From the NCBI GenBank assembly GCA_048013815.1, contig CM106586.1:21514001-21578000 (forward strand): DNA of 64,000 nt. The letters run 5' to 3'. The notes beneath the pieces are model-generated. The model was not told where the DNA came from. It saw only the letters and a list, made by a program, of their open reading frames with translations, and searched no databases. Positions 44,498 through 55,225 of this stretch are shown here, in pieces. This DNA comes from Setoptus koraiensis (taxonomy: Eukaryota > Arthropoda). Position 1 is the first letter of the stretch, and each line of letters opens with the position of its first letter. The translations under genes were made by a program, and so were the position numbers.

Positions 44498-46116
44498 CTA
44501 TGGCGACGCATTTTGCATCGCTACTGGCGGATCTTCATTTGAGCTGGCTACAACAACTTCCTCTTCTAGACACTGTTCGCAGTCTCTCATATCATCCTTG
44601 TATTCCTCGACTTGAATAGTGACTTCAGAGAAATGGTAATGCGATTTAAGCATTTCAATGGCAGCTTTCAGCACCTGAGAGGGCGTCTGGCGATCATCTT
44701 TTGATGAGAGATCACAAATTAAAAGAGAATCAACAGAGCAAAGGATTATGTCAATATTAATTGTGGCAATAAATTGAGACCGTAGTTGTGCAATCACTGA
44801 CAATAAAGTTAATACTCACCAATAACTAAGTGAGCGGATATAGCGACTTTGTCCATGCTCAATGACCTAAACATTCGTTTTTCAGCATTAGAGTTCGATA
44901 AAACAAAGTTAGAAGTTCGCCGACGTGAAGGAACGCAAACGATATCTGTTGGTAACGCAATGTTAGACAATAATTGATTAACTGGAACCTACCATATTCT
45001 AAGATTATGGACCCTGATAACGCTCTGTAGATCTTGCAGCGATTCGCGCACCTCGATGAAATTAACTCCATTGGGCATGCCCTCCATTAAAACGTTAATT
45101 GCGTCCTTTATGATATTGAGTGTAGTGACGAGCACTATGATTGAAAATAGAAACGTGCAAATTGGATCAACTATGGCGTAATCAGGTGCGAAGAGTATTA
45201 CAAGTGCAGCTATTAGAACACCAACGCTCTGTAAAAAGTCACCAACAACATGTATAAATGCGGCTCTGACATTGATGTTACTCTTGCCTCGACCTGTCTG
45301 GCTATCAGGGCGACAATGTGGACGCGATTGGTTCTCAATATCCTGTTGCTTACTACTATTCGCAGATGTCTTCTCTCTGCTGTGGTTGTGATTCTGAGAA
45401 TGAGAGTGACCTCCATGGCTATGAAAGTGTCCCCCGTGTGAGTGACCATGACCGTCCACATTCAAGGCTACTGCCATGATAATATTGACTAGGAGGCCAG
45501 CTGATGCAGTTATTACCATAACGGTGCCGTCGATCTCAAATTGTTGTGTCCTTAATCTCTCAACGGCCATGTAAACTAACAAGCCTGTCACAAGCCATAT
45601 CATCAAAACGGACATCAGTGCTCCAATGACCTCAGCCCTATACCAACCAAAGCTCATGTTTCTTGTTGCAGGCCGCGAAGATAACCATATAGCGAACAGG
45701 CTTATCATAAAGCTGGCGAAATCCGTGAGAAGATGTGCCGCATCTGTGGCAATGGCTAGACTGTTGGACAGAATACCGCCAACGATCTCCCCGATCATGA
45801 ATACAAGACATATGACACTTGCGGCGATTAATCTACGGCGAGCACTTTTATCGACGTCTCTATTCTCATGACGACATGTGGACTCTTGCTGGACATGACA
45901 ATGTGAATATATAATTTTTTTCTTGACAGGTGATCGTTGTCCGCCGACGGTCACATTCCCGTTGCCATTATTTTGTGCGTCATTTATCGAAACTTGGCGA
46001 TCAATTTGAGGCTCGCGAAATAGTACAAATAGTTTGGGGCGCCGATCACAGGGTGATCGATGGAGCAACTGTGGCCAGATTTTCCAACCTCTGGAAGTAT
46101 CACTTGGAGAATCCAT
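44498..46116 (-). CDS. Chimeric ZnT zinc-transporter copy with a new N-terminus
   Basis: Minus-strand exons 46116-44993, 44866-44820 and 44697-44498 splice in frame to 456 residues. From residue 45 onward it is almost identical to the full ZnT gene at 46502-48231: HCH motif (YSHCHVQQES), six membrane helices, the His-rich loop (HGHSHGGHFHSHGGHSH), metal-site motifs HLLTD and HVVGD, and the cytosolic C-terminal domain. The first 44 residues (MDSPSDTSRGWKIWP ...) are read from the antisense strand of the duplicated DBT exon, with an ATG at 46116. The normal first ~87 residues and the native promoter are missing. Compared with the full copy I count 15 substitutions and one 3-base indel in the shared exon-1 region, only two of them amino-acid changing. 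Transcription could come from read-through of the upstream ZnT copy. Confidence 0.7.
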
Positions 46117-46142
46117 CTTTGCTTGCAGTCAGACTTCACTAG
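45979..46142 (+). pseudogene. Duplicated 3' fragment of DBT
   Basis: This repeats the last coding stretch of DBT (SKLGDQFEAREIVQIVWGAD, HRVIDG and onward) including the stop, but has no upstream exons, lipoyl domain or promoter. Relative to DBT it changes Tyr to His and Met to Leu near the end and TAA to TAG. It cannot encode a useful enzyme; its antisense strand supplies the start of the chimeric ZnT frame. Confidence 0.85.
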
Positions 46143-46501
46143 CAGACGAAATTCTTTCAACTAAATTAAACTATCGATATTCTTGGATTAGGCGACGGCG
46201 AATCATTCATATTCAATTACTTGGGTAGCCGTGAGAAGCCAATTCGATACATTCAGACAGATTGTAGAATCAAGAGTTGACATTAACATTAAATAATAAT
46301 TGAAAAAAACAATCTAGTCAGTAGTAGGCCTTTTATTGTTAGCATGATCAACAACCAACAATGCATTGTCGATGAATGAATGTTCCGGTAACAATTCCAG
46401 TAACATTCAGCTGCGGTGAAAACACTTGTGTCGGTCGGTGCTGGTGTTTGTGATATAATAATAATAATTGTTAATCTGTCTAGATCACGCTCGTTCTTAA
46501 T
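46143..46501. other. Duplicated DBT-ZnT intergenic sequence
   Basis: Second copy of the sequence at 42861-43226, here without the Nopp140 insertion. It joins directly to the 3' end of the full ZnT gene and so shows the ancestral DBT-ZnT spacing. Confidence 0.75.
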
Positions 46502-48231
46502 CTATGGCGATGCATTTTGCATCGCTACTGGCGGATCTTCATTTGAGCTGGCTACAACAACTTCCTCTTCTAGACACTGTTCGCAGTCTCTCATATCATC
46601 CTTGTATTCCTCGACTTGAATAGTGACTTCAAAGAAATGGTAATGCGATTTAAGCATTTCAATGGCAGCTTTCAGCACCTGAGAGGGCGTCTGGCGATCA
46701 TCTTTTGATGAGAGATCACAAATTAAAAGAGAATCAACAGAGCAAAGGATTATGTCAATATTAATTGTGGCAATAAATTGAGACCATAGTTGTGCAATCA
46801 CTGACAATAAAGTTGATACTCACCAATGACTAAGTGAGCGGATATAGCGACTTTGTCCATGCTCAGCGACCTAAACATTAGTTTTTCAGCATTAGAGTTC
46901 GATAAAACAAAGTTAGAAATTCGCCGACGTGAAAGAACGCAAACGATATCTGTTGGTAACGCAATGTTAGACAATAATTGATTAACTGGAACCTACCATA
47001 TTCTAAGATTATGGACCCTGATAACGCTCTGTAGATCTTGCAGCGATTCGCGCACCTCGATGAAATTAACTCCATTGGGCATGCCCTCCATTAAAACGTT
47101 AATTGCGTCCTTTATGATATTGAGTGTAGTGACGAGCACTATGATTGAAAATAGAAACGTGCAAATTGGATCAACTATGGCGTAATCAGGTGCGAAGAGT
47201 ATTACAAGTGCAGCTATTAGAACACCGACGCTCTGTAAAAAGTCACCAACAACATGTATAAATGCGGCTCTGACATTGATGTTACTCTTGCCTCGACCTG
47301 TCTGGCTATCAGGGCGACAATGTGGACGCGATTGGTTCTCAATATCCTGTTGCTTACTACTATTTGCAGATGTCTTCTCTCTACTGTGGTTGTGATTCTG
47401 AGAATGAGAGTGACCTCCATGGCTATGAAAGTGTCCCCCGTGTGAGTGACCATGACCGTCCACATTCAAGGCTACTGCCATGATAATATTGACTAGGAGG
47501 CCAGCTGATGCAGTTATTACCATAACGGTGCCGTCGATCTCAAATTGTTGTGTCCTTAATCTTTCAACGGCCATGTAAACTAACAAGCCTGTCACAAGCC
47601 ATATCATCAAAACGGACATCAGTGCTCCAATGACCTCAGCCCTATACCAACCAAAACTCATGTTTCTTGTTGCAGGCCGCGAAGATAACCATATAGCGAA
47701 CAGGCTTATCATAAAGCTGGCGAAATCCGTGAGAAGATGTGCCGCATCTGTGGCAATGGCTAGACTGTTGGACAGAATACCGCCAACGATCTCCCCGATC
47801 ATGAATACAAGACATATAACACTTGCGGCAATCAATCTACGGCGGGCACTTTTATCTACGTCTCTATTCTCATGACCACATGTGGACTCTTGCTGGACAT
47901 GACAATGCGAATATATAATTTTTTTCTTGACAGGAGGAGATCGTTGTCCGCTGACGGTCACATTTCCGTTGCCATTATTTTGTGCTAATGACTGTTGATT
48001 CATTTGATTTAGATCAATTGCGCGCCCTAAACTATCTACCGAAAGTTGATTTTGTGACTGCCTGTCGCTTTGATTCAAAATGTTGTCACTATTTATACCA
48101 CTATGTAAAAAAGATTCTGTTACTGTTGAGTAATTGTTGATCTCTACACCAGAGCCTGTTTTTGGCGAATGACCAAAAGCAGTCCTATCGTCGCCACTCA
48201 ATAAAGGTAAACTAGGATCTTCGTCACTCAT
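46502..48231 (-). CDS. ZnT2/3/4/8-type zinc transporter (SLC30A family), full-length copy
   Basis: Minus-strand exons 48231-46997, 46870-46824 (47 bp) and 46701-46502 give 493 residues. The cytosolic N-terminus has the HCH motif (YSHCHVQQES) seen in ZnT2/3/8. Six membrane helices follow, with the zinc-site HxxxD motifs AHLLTD and HVVGD. A His-rich loop (HGHSHGGHFHSHGGHSHSQ) lies between helices 4 and 5, and a ferredoxin-like C-terminal domain ends the protein. It exchanges Zn2+ for protons to load vesicles. The orthologue within the ZnT2/3/4/8 group cannot be fixed by eye. The downstream tandem copy at 44498-46116 derives from it. Confidence 0.93.
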
Positions 48232-50168
48232 ATTTCAAATTGAAATCTTCAATGTGTATCGTAAAATGGTCGTTGATACTGATGAATGAGTTCGGAGTGT
48301 TGTTAATGTACTGATTTCACCTGTTAACTCTAGTTATTGTTATGTAATAATAAAAAAGAAATCTTTGAGTTTTGGTCGATCTAAAAATGATTATATATTC
48401 ATGTCATGATTAAGTGAAAATATTGAAATGTAATAATAGTCATTCATTGATTCATTCATTAAGCATTATATGGAAATCAACAACTAACCAGTGAGTAAGT
48501 AATCGACAACCATCTTGATGAACGATTTACAAGTAATTGTAAAAGAAGCAGCAACGTCAATAAGGACGTCAGTGAGCATTGTTAAGCTAATGATTATCGA
48601 GATTACTGTCGCCATATGTTTATTTGATTATCAATATGAAGCGACAAATATGAAAGTTGACAACGTTGTAACCATCACAACTAAATCGATTGATTGGTAT
48701 ATCTTGTACAATTACAATGCCATGTTCAATGGCTATTATGTCATTCTAGCTCATTAGTTTGACACGCTGGACACAAAATACTGAAAATGATTCTTTGAGT
48801 ACTCACCTATCGAGAAGTTTGCCAAGATACGAGTCGCAACCAATTGCTGTAAGATAACCAGGGCACGCTCATCAATGGAGTTGCAGAAACAATCTGATCA
48901 CTTAATACAATCGATATGTATTGTGGAATAGCCTGTTGATAGCTCTTATCAAGATTGCTTCGCTTGCCAACAAAAGCCGAGCTGTCTTTAACTTTTCTCG
49001 CATTACTTGTCAAGACTAATGGCTGAAAATCAATATCTACGGAGCAATCGAGAAGCTATCTAATCTTAAGATTTCAACTTGATATATCAACATGATATTT
49101 ACATGATATAGTTCGAGACGCAAATAATATCTTTTCTGCATTTGCCGGGATTTACAAATTAGTTTTCGAACCTAAAACTAGAGTGCACTAGTAAATTACC
49201 AGTGGTATTGATCAAATAACTAAGTTTGTTGATATCCTGGTGGATTATAGAGGGTCCATCACCTCGAAGTGCCGAACAAATAGTAGAGCAAGGGAAGAGC
49301 ACCTCATGAGAATTTGGTACCGTTTCTGACATATCACAAGTGGTGTGCGTCGTGCAAATTTCATTACCATACGCCTATTCCACCAGTGGTAGAATTTAGC
49401 TTGAAATACCAATTCAATTTTTGAGACATGCCAATCCCAGGGTAGAGTGACTTGATGCGAAGCTCTTCATAATTGTGTGAGAGTTTCTAACATTCAGAAA
49501 GTGTTTGTGTCGAATGATGCCACTCATTACCGACAAATGAATAAATAGATGGTGACCTGTTGATTAGCCATTTGATCCAAAGAAAGCCGCCTCTTCTAAT
49601 CTTGCAAATAGCCTGCAGAAATCATCATGGTTTTTCCACAATCAATTGATAACTCCTTAGAGAGAAGTGGTCAACTTGTTCAATATCGAAAAATTGGGTC
49701 GATTGGATTGAAAGAAAAAACAATTCAATCTACCAACGAATCATCTAACAAATAAGTAGGTCGTTACTATTATCTCAAGATGACGACCTTAAAGTCATAA
49801 AGGATAAGACTGCGAGTGACTTTGTTTAACATTTTTGATATGGCTGACATTATGGATGCGAATTATTATCATTAGTTGATGCGCCATACAATCTTCGTGA
49901 TATATGCAATATAATTGGTGAAGATTGGATTTTCTTCTTCTTTTTTTTTTGATCGATATACTGTTAAGACAGCAATATTCTAACAATGTTGTGAGTGTTT
50001 ATTATCTCGCACATACATCTTCTATATCTATTTAGAATCTAGTGGGTGTAACTTCGTGCCAATGTTCAGTGATATGTTAAATGGCAACACAAAATCCTCT
50101 GAATTAGAGAGCCATTACAGTAACATACTCCATTTTTTTGGAAGATTGAATTTAGGTGCTTTAATAGG
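48232..50168. other. AT-rich intergenic region
   Basis: Region between the ZnT start and the PLD start. Short open frames (for example 48515-48757 and 48807-49013) match no family. No repeat, RNA gene or element recognised. Confidence 0.45.
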
Positions 50169-51734
50169 ATGGAAAAAATCAACTTCAATTTGATCATTAT
50201 ATCTCTAGTAATAGTTCTTATCAAGGTGAAGAGCTCGGATTCTGCAGTGGAATGCCAAATCGATATAGTTGAAAGCATGCCGGAGGGCATGGTGTTACCT
50301 CACCCGGTGGATCCTCCAACTCCAACAGCTACAGCTCTCTTGGATCTAATAAATAGCGCCCAAAAGAGTTTGAAGATTGCATCACTTTATTGGTCTCTAA
50401 CAGAATCGGAATCAGGTAAGTTAACATTCTAGACGAAGTAACAGGAATCGTTTAACAAAGTGAACACATCAATCACTCCCCGTTCGTACTCATTAACTTT
50501 CGTTCTAGAATCCGAGAGAGGAAAGAAAGATGATTCTCAACTGGCTGGCAAGCAAATATTCGATGCTATAATAGCAGCTGCGTCAGAAAGAAAAGTCAAA
50601 CTGGAAGTAGTCACGGACGGTAGCGGTAAACTGGCTAGTAATAGTAAAGAGTTGGATGCGCTGTCTAGAGTTGGGGATGTTAAATATCTAAATATGACAA
50701 AATTATTGAAGTCAGGAGTTTTGCATACGAAATTCTTGATTGCAGACAGTGAAACTTTTTACCTGGGCTCCTCTAACATGGATTGGCGTTCTTACACTCA
50801 AATCAAGGAAATAGGACTGCGAGCTAGAGATTGTGCTCGACTTGCTGTAGATCTAGAAAAGATTTTTTTTACGTACCAATTGATGTCTGCAAGTGACCGA
50901 GTTCCTGACACACTACCAGAATACGTCAAGACTGACATCAACATGCAACATCCATTAAGTATGAATCTATTCAATCAAGAATCGATGGTCTATCTGGCTG
51001 CGTCTCCTCCGTCCTTCAATGGGAACAAGAGCTGGACAGGACGCACGGACGATATAGACGGTCTGTTGCAAATAATAGATCGAGCGAAGAAATTTGTCGA
51101 TATATCAGTGATGAATTATGGAGCTAGAACAGAGTTTGCATGGCCAAAAAAGTTTTGGCCTCGCATAGATGATGCTCTACGTCGTGCAGCCTCCGAGAGG
51201 AAGGTGCAAGTTAGATTATTGTAAGTTAGTGTTCTGTGCAAACTTTCGTCAATTTGCTTTGATGATCACGTTTAATGATCACTATTATCATAGAGTTCAA
51301 AAGCTACTTTAGGGGATTCTAATCAATTTATCACATATTTCATCAGGTTCTCAAATTGGTCGCACACTAGCGACGAACAATTGATGTGGTACAGGTCATT
51401 AGATGCTATCCAATCACAGGCTCTAAGAGGTGGCGGTATCCAAGTTAAGCTATTTACAGTACCCTCATTCAATGATTTTCAACGTGAGATCCCATACGCG
51501 AGGGTAAAGCACGACAAGTATATGGTCAGCGACTACGGAGTATACATCGGAACTTCAAATTGGACACCTGACTACTTTATCAACACTTGTGGTGTCAGTT
51601 TCATTGCTATTCCTGGAAAAGTTACTGCTAAAGCAGACATTACATCCTCTAGTCTAAACATCATAGACGTCATGAGAGGTATCTTCCATAGAGATTTCTC
51701 ATCTGAGTTCACGTCCCCGTTACCTCGTCCGTGA
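50169..51734 (+). CDS. Phospholipase D3/D4-like (lysosomal PLD family)
   Basis: Three exons, 50169-50415, 50509-51220 and 51347-51734, give 448 residues (human PLD3 490). The N-terminus has a hydrophobic signal or anchor (FNLIIISLVIVLIKV), followed by CQIDIVESMPEG as in PLD3/4. Both HKD motifs are present: HTKFLIAD followed by LGSSNMDWRS, and HDKYMVSD followed by IGTSNW. Also conserved are IASLYWSLT and the FWPRIDDALRRA stretch. Family members are lysosomal 5' exonucleases for single-stranded nucleic acids and process lysosomal lipids. AATAAA lies at 51790-51795. Convergent with the next gene. Confidence 0.93.
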
Positions 51735-51789
51735 ACCGTAAAACGGTTAGATTAAGTTGGATAGTTGTGCGCGCTTCAAATGTCTTACC

Positions 51790-51808
51790 AATAAAGGAAA
51801 TTTTTATT
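51790..51808. terminator. Overlapping convergent poly(A) signals
   Basis: AATAAA at 51790-51795 (+) serves the PLD gene. TTTATT at 51803-51808 is AATAAA for the minus-strand gene, immediately after its stop at 51810. Confidence 0.65.
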
Positions 51809-51809
51809 T

Positions 51810-52535
51810 TCACAGGTCGAGAATTTCTATCGTATACACTCTGCCTTCTTTTCTATGTGTATTTGTCTCTTCTTTAACATCTGTTATAGATCTAATAAGG
51901 TTTTTAGTTTGTTCAACTTCGTGATTTAGACGGCACAAATGGTTGACGAAATCAGTTATCTCATCCAAAATCTGGTAGGCCATGGGGCATGTTAGGAGCT
52001 CAACAAAATACGAATCATACAGCGCGGACAACCATTCAATTGCATTGTGTTCCTTATGACCTAGCAAGTTTTTTATGATATGTAGTAAATAGACAACGTG
52101 TTCTATGGGCATCCTAAATTTTGACAGATTCTCTGACATTTGGTATCTATTAAAGTCAATAGATAGTACCCTCTTGAGCAGATCTTCAACTTTTGATTCG
52201 TCAGTCAGAAGCCTAGATAGGCAGGATTGTACAATTTTAACAATAACTTTCTCCAAGAAACAGGAACCCCTAGTTGTGGCTTTCACCAATGTGTCTATTG
52301 TTAACTTTAGGAAATTAATATCTTTTTGATCTAGAGCTTGGCACATGGAATCCAGTTGAGAGGCGTATGAGCGGGCGCTAAGCGTGCTTTTAGCATTTGT
52401 GATTATCGGTTTGCTACAATCGTCCCGTATTTCCTTCGAGGGTTCCTTGGTGTAAAAGTTGTTGTGCACATCGTTATCCTCAACAAAGAAGTTGATTGTG
52501 TCTAGCCTGAGAACGTCCGTCTCAGAGTTAGCCAT
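51810..52535 (-). CDS. Helical protein, possibly with a UTP12/WDR43-type C-terminal domain
   Basis: A single-exon frame of 241 residues starting at the ATG at 52535 (MANSETDVLRLDTINFF). It is predicted mostly helical. The stretch SYASQLDSMCQALDQKDINF is reminiscent of the start of the UTP12 domain of WDR43/UTP5 (SLxxALQSKDxNLL), and later segments have the expected hydrophobic spacing with a conserved-looking EWLSALYDSYF. No WD repeats precede it, which full WDR43 would have. If the relation is real this would be a small-subunit-processome protein or fragment; otherwise it is an unknown conserved protein. Codon use and an immediate AATAAA after the stop support a real gene. Confidence 0.55.
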   Translation of the reverse strand: MANSETDVLRLDTINFFVEDNDVHNNFYTKEPSKEIRDDCSKPIITNAKSTLSARSYASQLDSMCQALDQKDINFLKLTIDTLVKATTRGSCFLEKVIVKIVQSCLSRLLTDESKVEDLLKRVLSIDFNRYQMSENLSKFRMPIEHVVYLLHIIKNLLGHKEHNAIEWLSALYDSYFVELLTCPMAYQILDEITDFVNHLCRLNHEVEQTKNLIRSITDVKEETNTHRKEGRVYTIEILDL

Positions 52536-53326
52536 GCTCTTGAAATGGTTATAAATATTTTTCAACAGATGGACGATCAAATATTCATAAAATGATCATA
52601 AATATAGCAATTACATTGATAATGGTCAAGAAAATAGTAATAATAACGATTGGATGATTTAGTAATAATAATAATAATAATAATAGTAGTAATTATAGTG
52701 ATAATAGTAATGGAAACCGTACAGCGAATATTAAATTGAAGGAAACGGGCAACTGGATTCATAAAAGCTCAACACTGAGCTAGCATGCAGAACTTGGCGA
52801 GCATTTACAGAGACGAAACACGCTGCTTGCAGTCACGTTAAACTCTCCGTCTCCCTCTCGCCGTGTGTTCGATGCACACTTGTGAGCATGCGCGAATGTA
52901 TCTGCCCCCCACTAGTTATAGGCGAAACAAGACATGGAAGTGCGTGCTGAAAGCTAGACACAAGTGTAAAATTTTCCCCAATAGCTACACTTGACTTTCG
53001 AACCGAGACGCAGTTCGTCGCATAGGCGCCTTATTTGAAATTTTCACCTGCCGCCATCTGGTGTAGAAAGAAATAATTAGTGACAAATATTTTCTTTGTT
53101 TACAAAATTTTCTTTGTGTGCGCATTGCACAAGACCACTATTTCGTCATTTCAACTATCGCTTCTCTTCTTGCTCTGTGTGCTATATTATACAGACTACT
53201 GTAACAGCAAACCAATATAATACACGTAGCATTTAAATAGATCGTTTGTTATTGAAACAATTTCATCTATGTATCCCTCACGTTCTTTATTATAACCATC
53301 ACTCCATCTTGATTTCATTATCAATC
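52536..53326. other. Intergenic region with (AAT)n-like repeat
   Basis: Divergent upstream regions of the UTP12-like gene (-) and YPEL5 (+). An AATAATAATAATAAT run lies near 52665-52690. Nothing else recognised. Confidence 0.5.
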
Positions 53327-53668
53327 ATGGGTAGAATATTTCTTGAGCATTTGGGTGGCCAGCGTGTATTCAATTGCTCAAATTGTTATGTTCCCCTAAC
53401 CAATAAAGATGAGGTTATTTCAGATAAATTCACTGGGGCCACTGGTAAAGCTATATTGTTTAACAGGGTAGTTAATGTCAAATTTAGCCATGCCATGGGT
53501 CGCCCAATGATGACAGGCAATCACATAGTCAGGGACGTCCACTGCAAGAATTGTAATGAAAAACTAGGATGGATGTACGAGTACGCTTATGTGGATAGGG
53601 AATCATATAAAGAGGGCAAAATCATTCTAGAGAAAGCACTCATAACAGAAAATCTAGGACCAGATTGA
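53327..53668 (+). CDS. YPEL5: Yippee-like 5
   Basis: A single exon of 113 residues (human 121). The ATG at 53327 gives [20 protein letters not shown], as in vertebrate MGRIFLDHIGG. The yippee zinc-binding pairs CSNC and CKNC frame the domain, with the conserved [14 protein letters not shown] and [18 protein letters not shown]5 associates with the CTLH/GID ubiquitin ligase and the centrosome or nucleus in animals. Confidence 0.96.
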   Translation: MGRIFLEHLGGQRVFNCSNCYVPLTNKDEVISDKFTGATGKAILFNRVVNVKFSHAMGRPMMTGNHIVRDVHCKNCNEKLGWMYEYAYVDRESYKEGKIILEKALITENLGPD

Positions 53669-54151
53669 CAAACATCCTGGATTGATCATTGGAAGTTCCC
53701 AAAATCCTAAACCGTATCCCCTGGACTTGAGTCAAGATCAACAAAATTCGTCTCGATGTTTCATATTCTTTATTTACTTCAGACATAGTAAATCGATTTT
53801 ACAAAAAGGTCGATCGTTTAGAATCAAATTTATAGTCTCTATTCAGGCACTCGCATCCCTTTTCAATATACTTTCTACTAAAATAATAATACATACAGAT
53901 ATTTTCTGAATCGAACCTGATGCAAAAATGACAGATTTTTTTTCTTTACTTCTTTCCAATCTGGCGCTTAGAAAGCTTTACGCATGCGCAAGTATCAGTA
54001 CAATCAAATGGTTGTCAAACTGGCAATTTTTTAGTGAATCCATCTGCTGAAAACTGATGCTGTCTATATCTGATAAAAAACAAACAATTGATGAATGATT
54101 ATTGTGTAATCATATTTTATCTAGGACAATTAGAAATATACCTGTATTAAA
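53669..54151. other. YPEL5 3' flank / CNOT9 5' flank
   Basis: AT-rich with no supportable gene. TTTTTTT and AATAATAAT runs near 53880-53945. Confidence 0.5.
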
Positions 54152-55066
54152 ATGTCAACCACCCAAATACCAAAGCAAGCGCAACCTCAAGATGTAAACA
54201 GTAATGCTGCTTACTTCGATCGAACAAACCCACTGTACAAATGGATACCAGATTTAATCAAGGCTGAAACTAGAGAAAATGCACTACTAGAACTAAGTAA
54301 GAAACGCGAGATTGTGCCGGATTTAGCAATCATGCTCTGGAACTCATTTGGTGTCATGGCAGCTTTATTGCAGGAGATAACCAATGTCTACCCGACTCTC
54401 AACCCACCCACTCTGTCAGCGCACCAGTCGAATCGTGCTTGCAACGCATTGGCACTGCTCCAATGTATTGCTTCGCATCCTGAGACAAGATCCTCGCTCT
54501 TAGAAGCCAATATTCCCTTGTATCTTTATCCAATACTACATACAACATCTACCTCCAAGACACGTCCCTTTGAATATTTACGATTGACGTCATTGGGTGT
54601 CATTGGCGCCCTTGTGAAAACCGATGAGGCTCAGGTGATAAACTTTCTTTTATCAACGGAAATTATACCTCTGTGTCTCAGCATCATGGAAAGTGGTAGT
54701 GAATTGAGTAAGACTGTTGCGACTTTTATACTACAAAAGATACTTCTCGACGAGACAGGACTGTCATACATTTGTCGAACTTTCGAAAGGTTCCACCACG
54801 TAGCCTCAATTCTTGGAAATATGGTCTCAGCTTTGGCTCGCGAGCCGAACGACTCTAAGTCACCACGTCTACTCAAACATGTGATCAGATGTTATTTAAG
54901 GTTGAGCGACAATCCGCGAGCTCGTGAAGCCTTAAAACAATGTCTACCCAATGAACTCAAAGATAGTACTTTTGCCAATGGTTTGCGTGAGGACAAATCA
55001 ACGAAGAACTGGCTTAATCAATTGTTAAAAAATTTAGAATCAAACATCGTCACCAATCAGCCATGA
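54152..55066 (+). CDS. CNOT9: CCR4-NOT subunit 9 (RCD1/RQCD1/CAF40)
   Basis: A single exon of 304 residues (human 299). The whole chain is the armadillo-repeat Rcd1 domain: [37 protein letters not shown], the [20 protein letters not shown] stretch, and [21 protein letters not shown]9 binds tryptophan-containing silencing factors (GW182) and NOT1 in the cytoplasmic deadenylase complex. It converges with RPB3, 159 bp apart. Confidence 0.97.
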   Translation: MSTTQIPKQAQPQDVNSNAAYFDRTNPLYKWIPDLIKAETRENALLELSKKREIVPDLAIMLWNSFGVMAALLQEITNVYPTLNPPTLSAHQSNRACNALALLQCIASHPETRSSLLEANIPLYLYPILHTTSTSKTRPFEYLRLTSLGVIGALVKTDEAQVINFLLSTEIIPLCLSIMESGSELSKTVATFILQKILLDETGLSYICRTFERFHHVASILGNMVSALAREPNDSKSPRLLKHVIRCYLRLSDNPRAREALKQCLPNELKDSTFANGLREDKSTKNWLNQLLKNLESNIVTNQP

Positions 55067-55225
55067 TTGATTTTGTGACTATCTAAGAATATAGTAGTAA
55101 GATAATTTTTAAACATGCCATTTTAGCGAACCAAATGAGTATTGGTTGTTTTTTTCTTTTATTGTTCGCTTTCTGGAATCTCGGGTGTTTCTAGAGTGAA
55201 TGTCAAGAAATCAAACAATAGTTTT

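Noticed and set aside
45930-46142. Plus-strand open frame as a functional DBT-like gene
   Set aside because: It contains only the last part of DBT; everything upstream of the breakpoint is antisense ZnT.
42706-48231. Calling the ZnT and DBT repeats an assembly artefact of two haplotypes
   Set aside because: Not chosen as the first explanation because breakpoints fall inside exons and one unit alone carries the Nopp140 insertion, but it cannot be excluded without read data.
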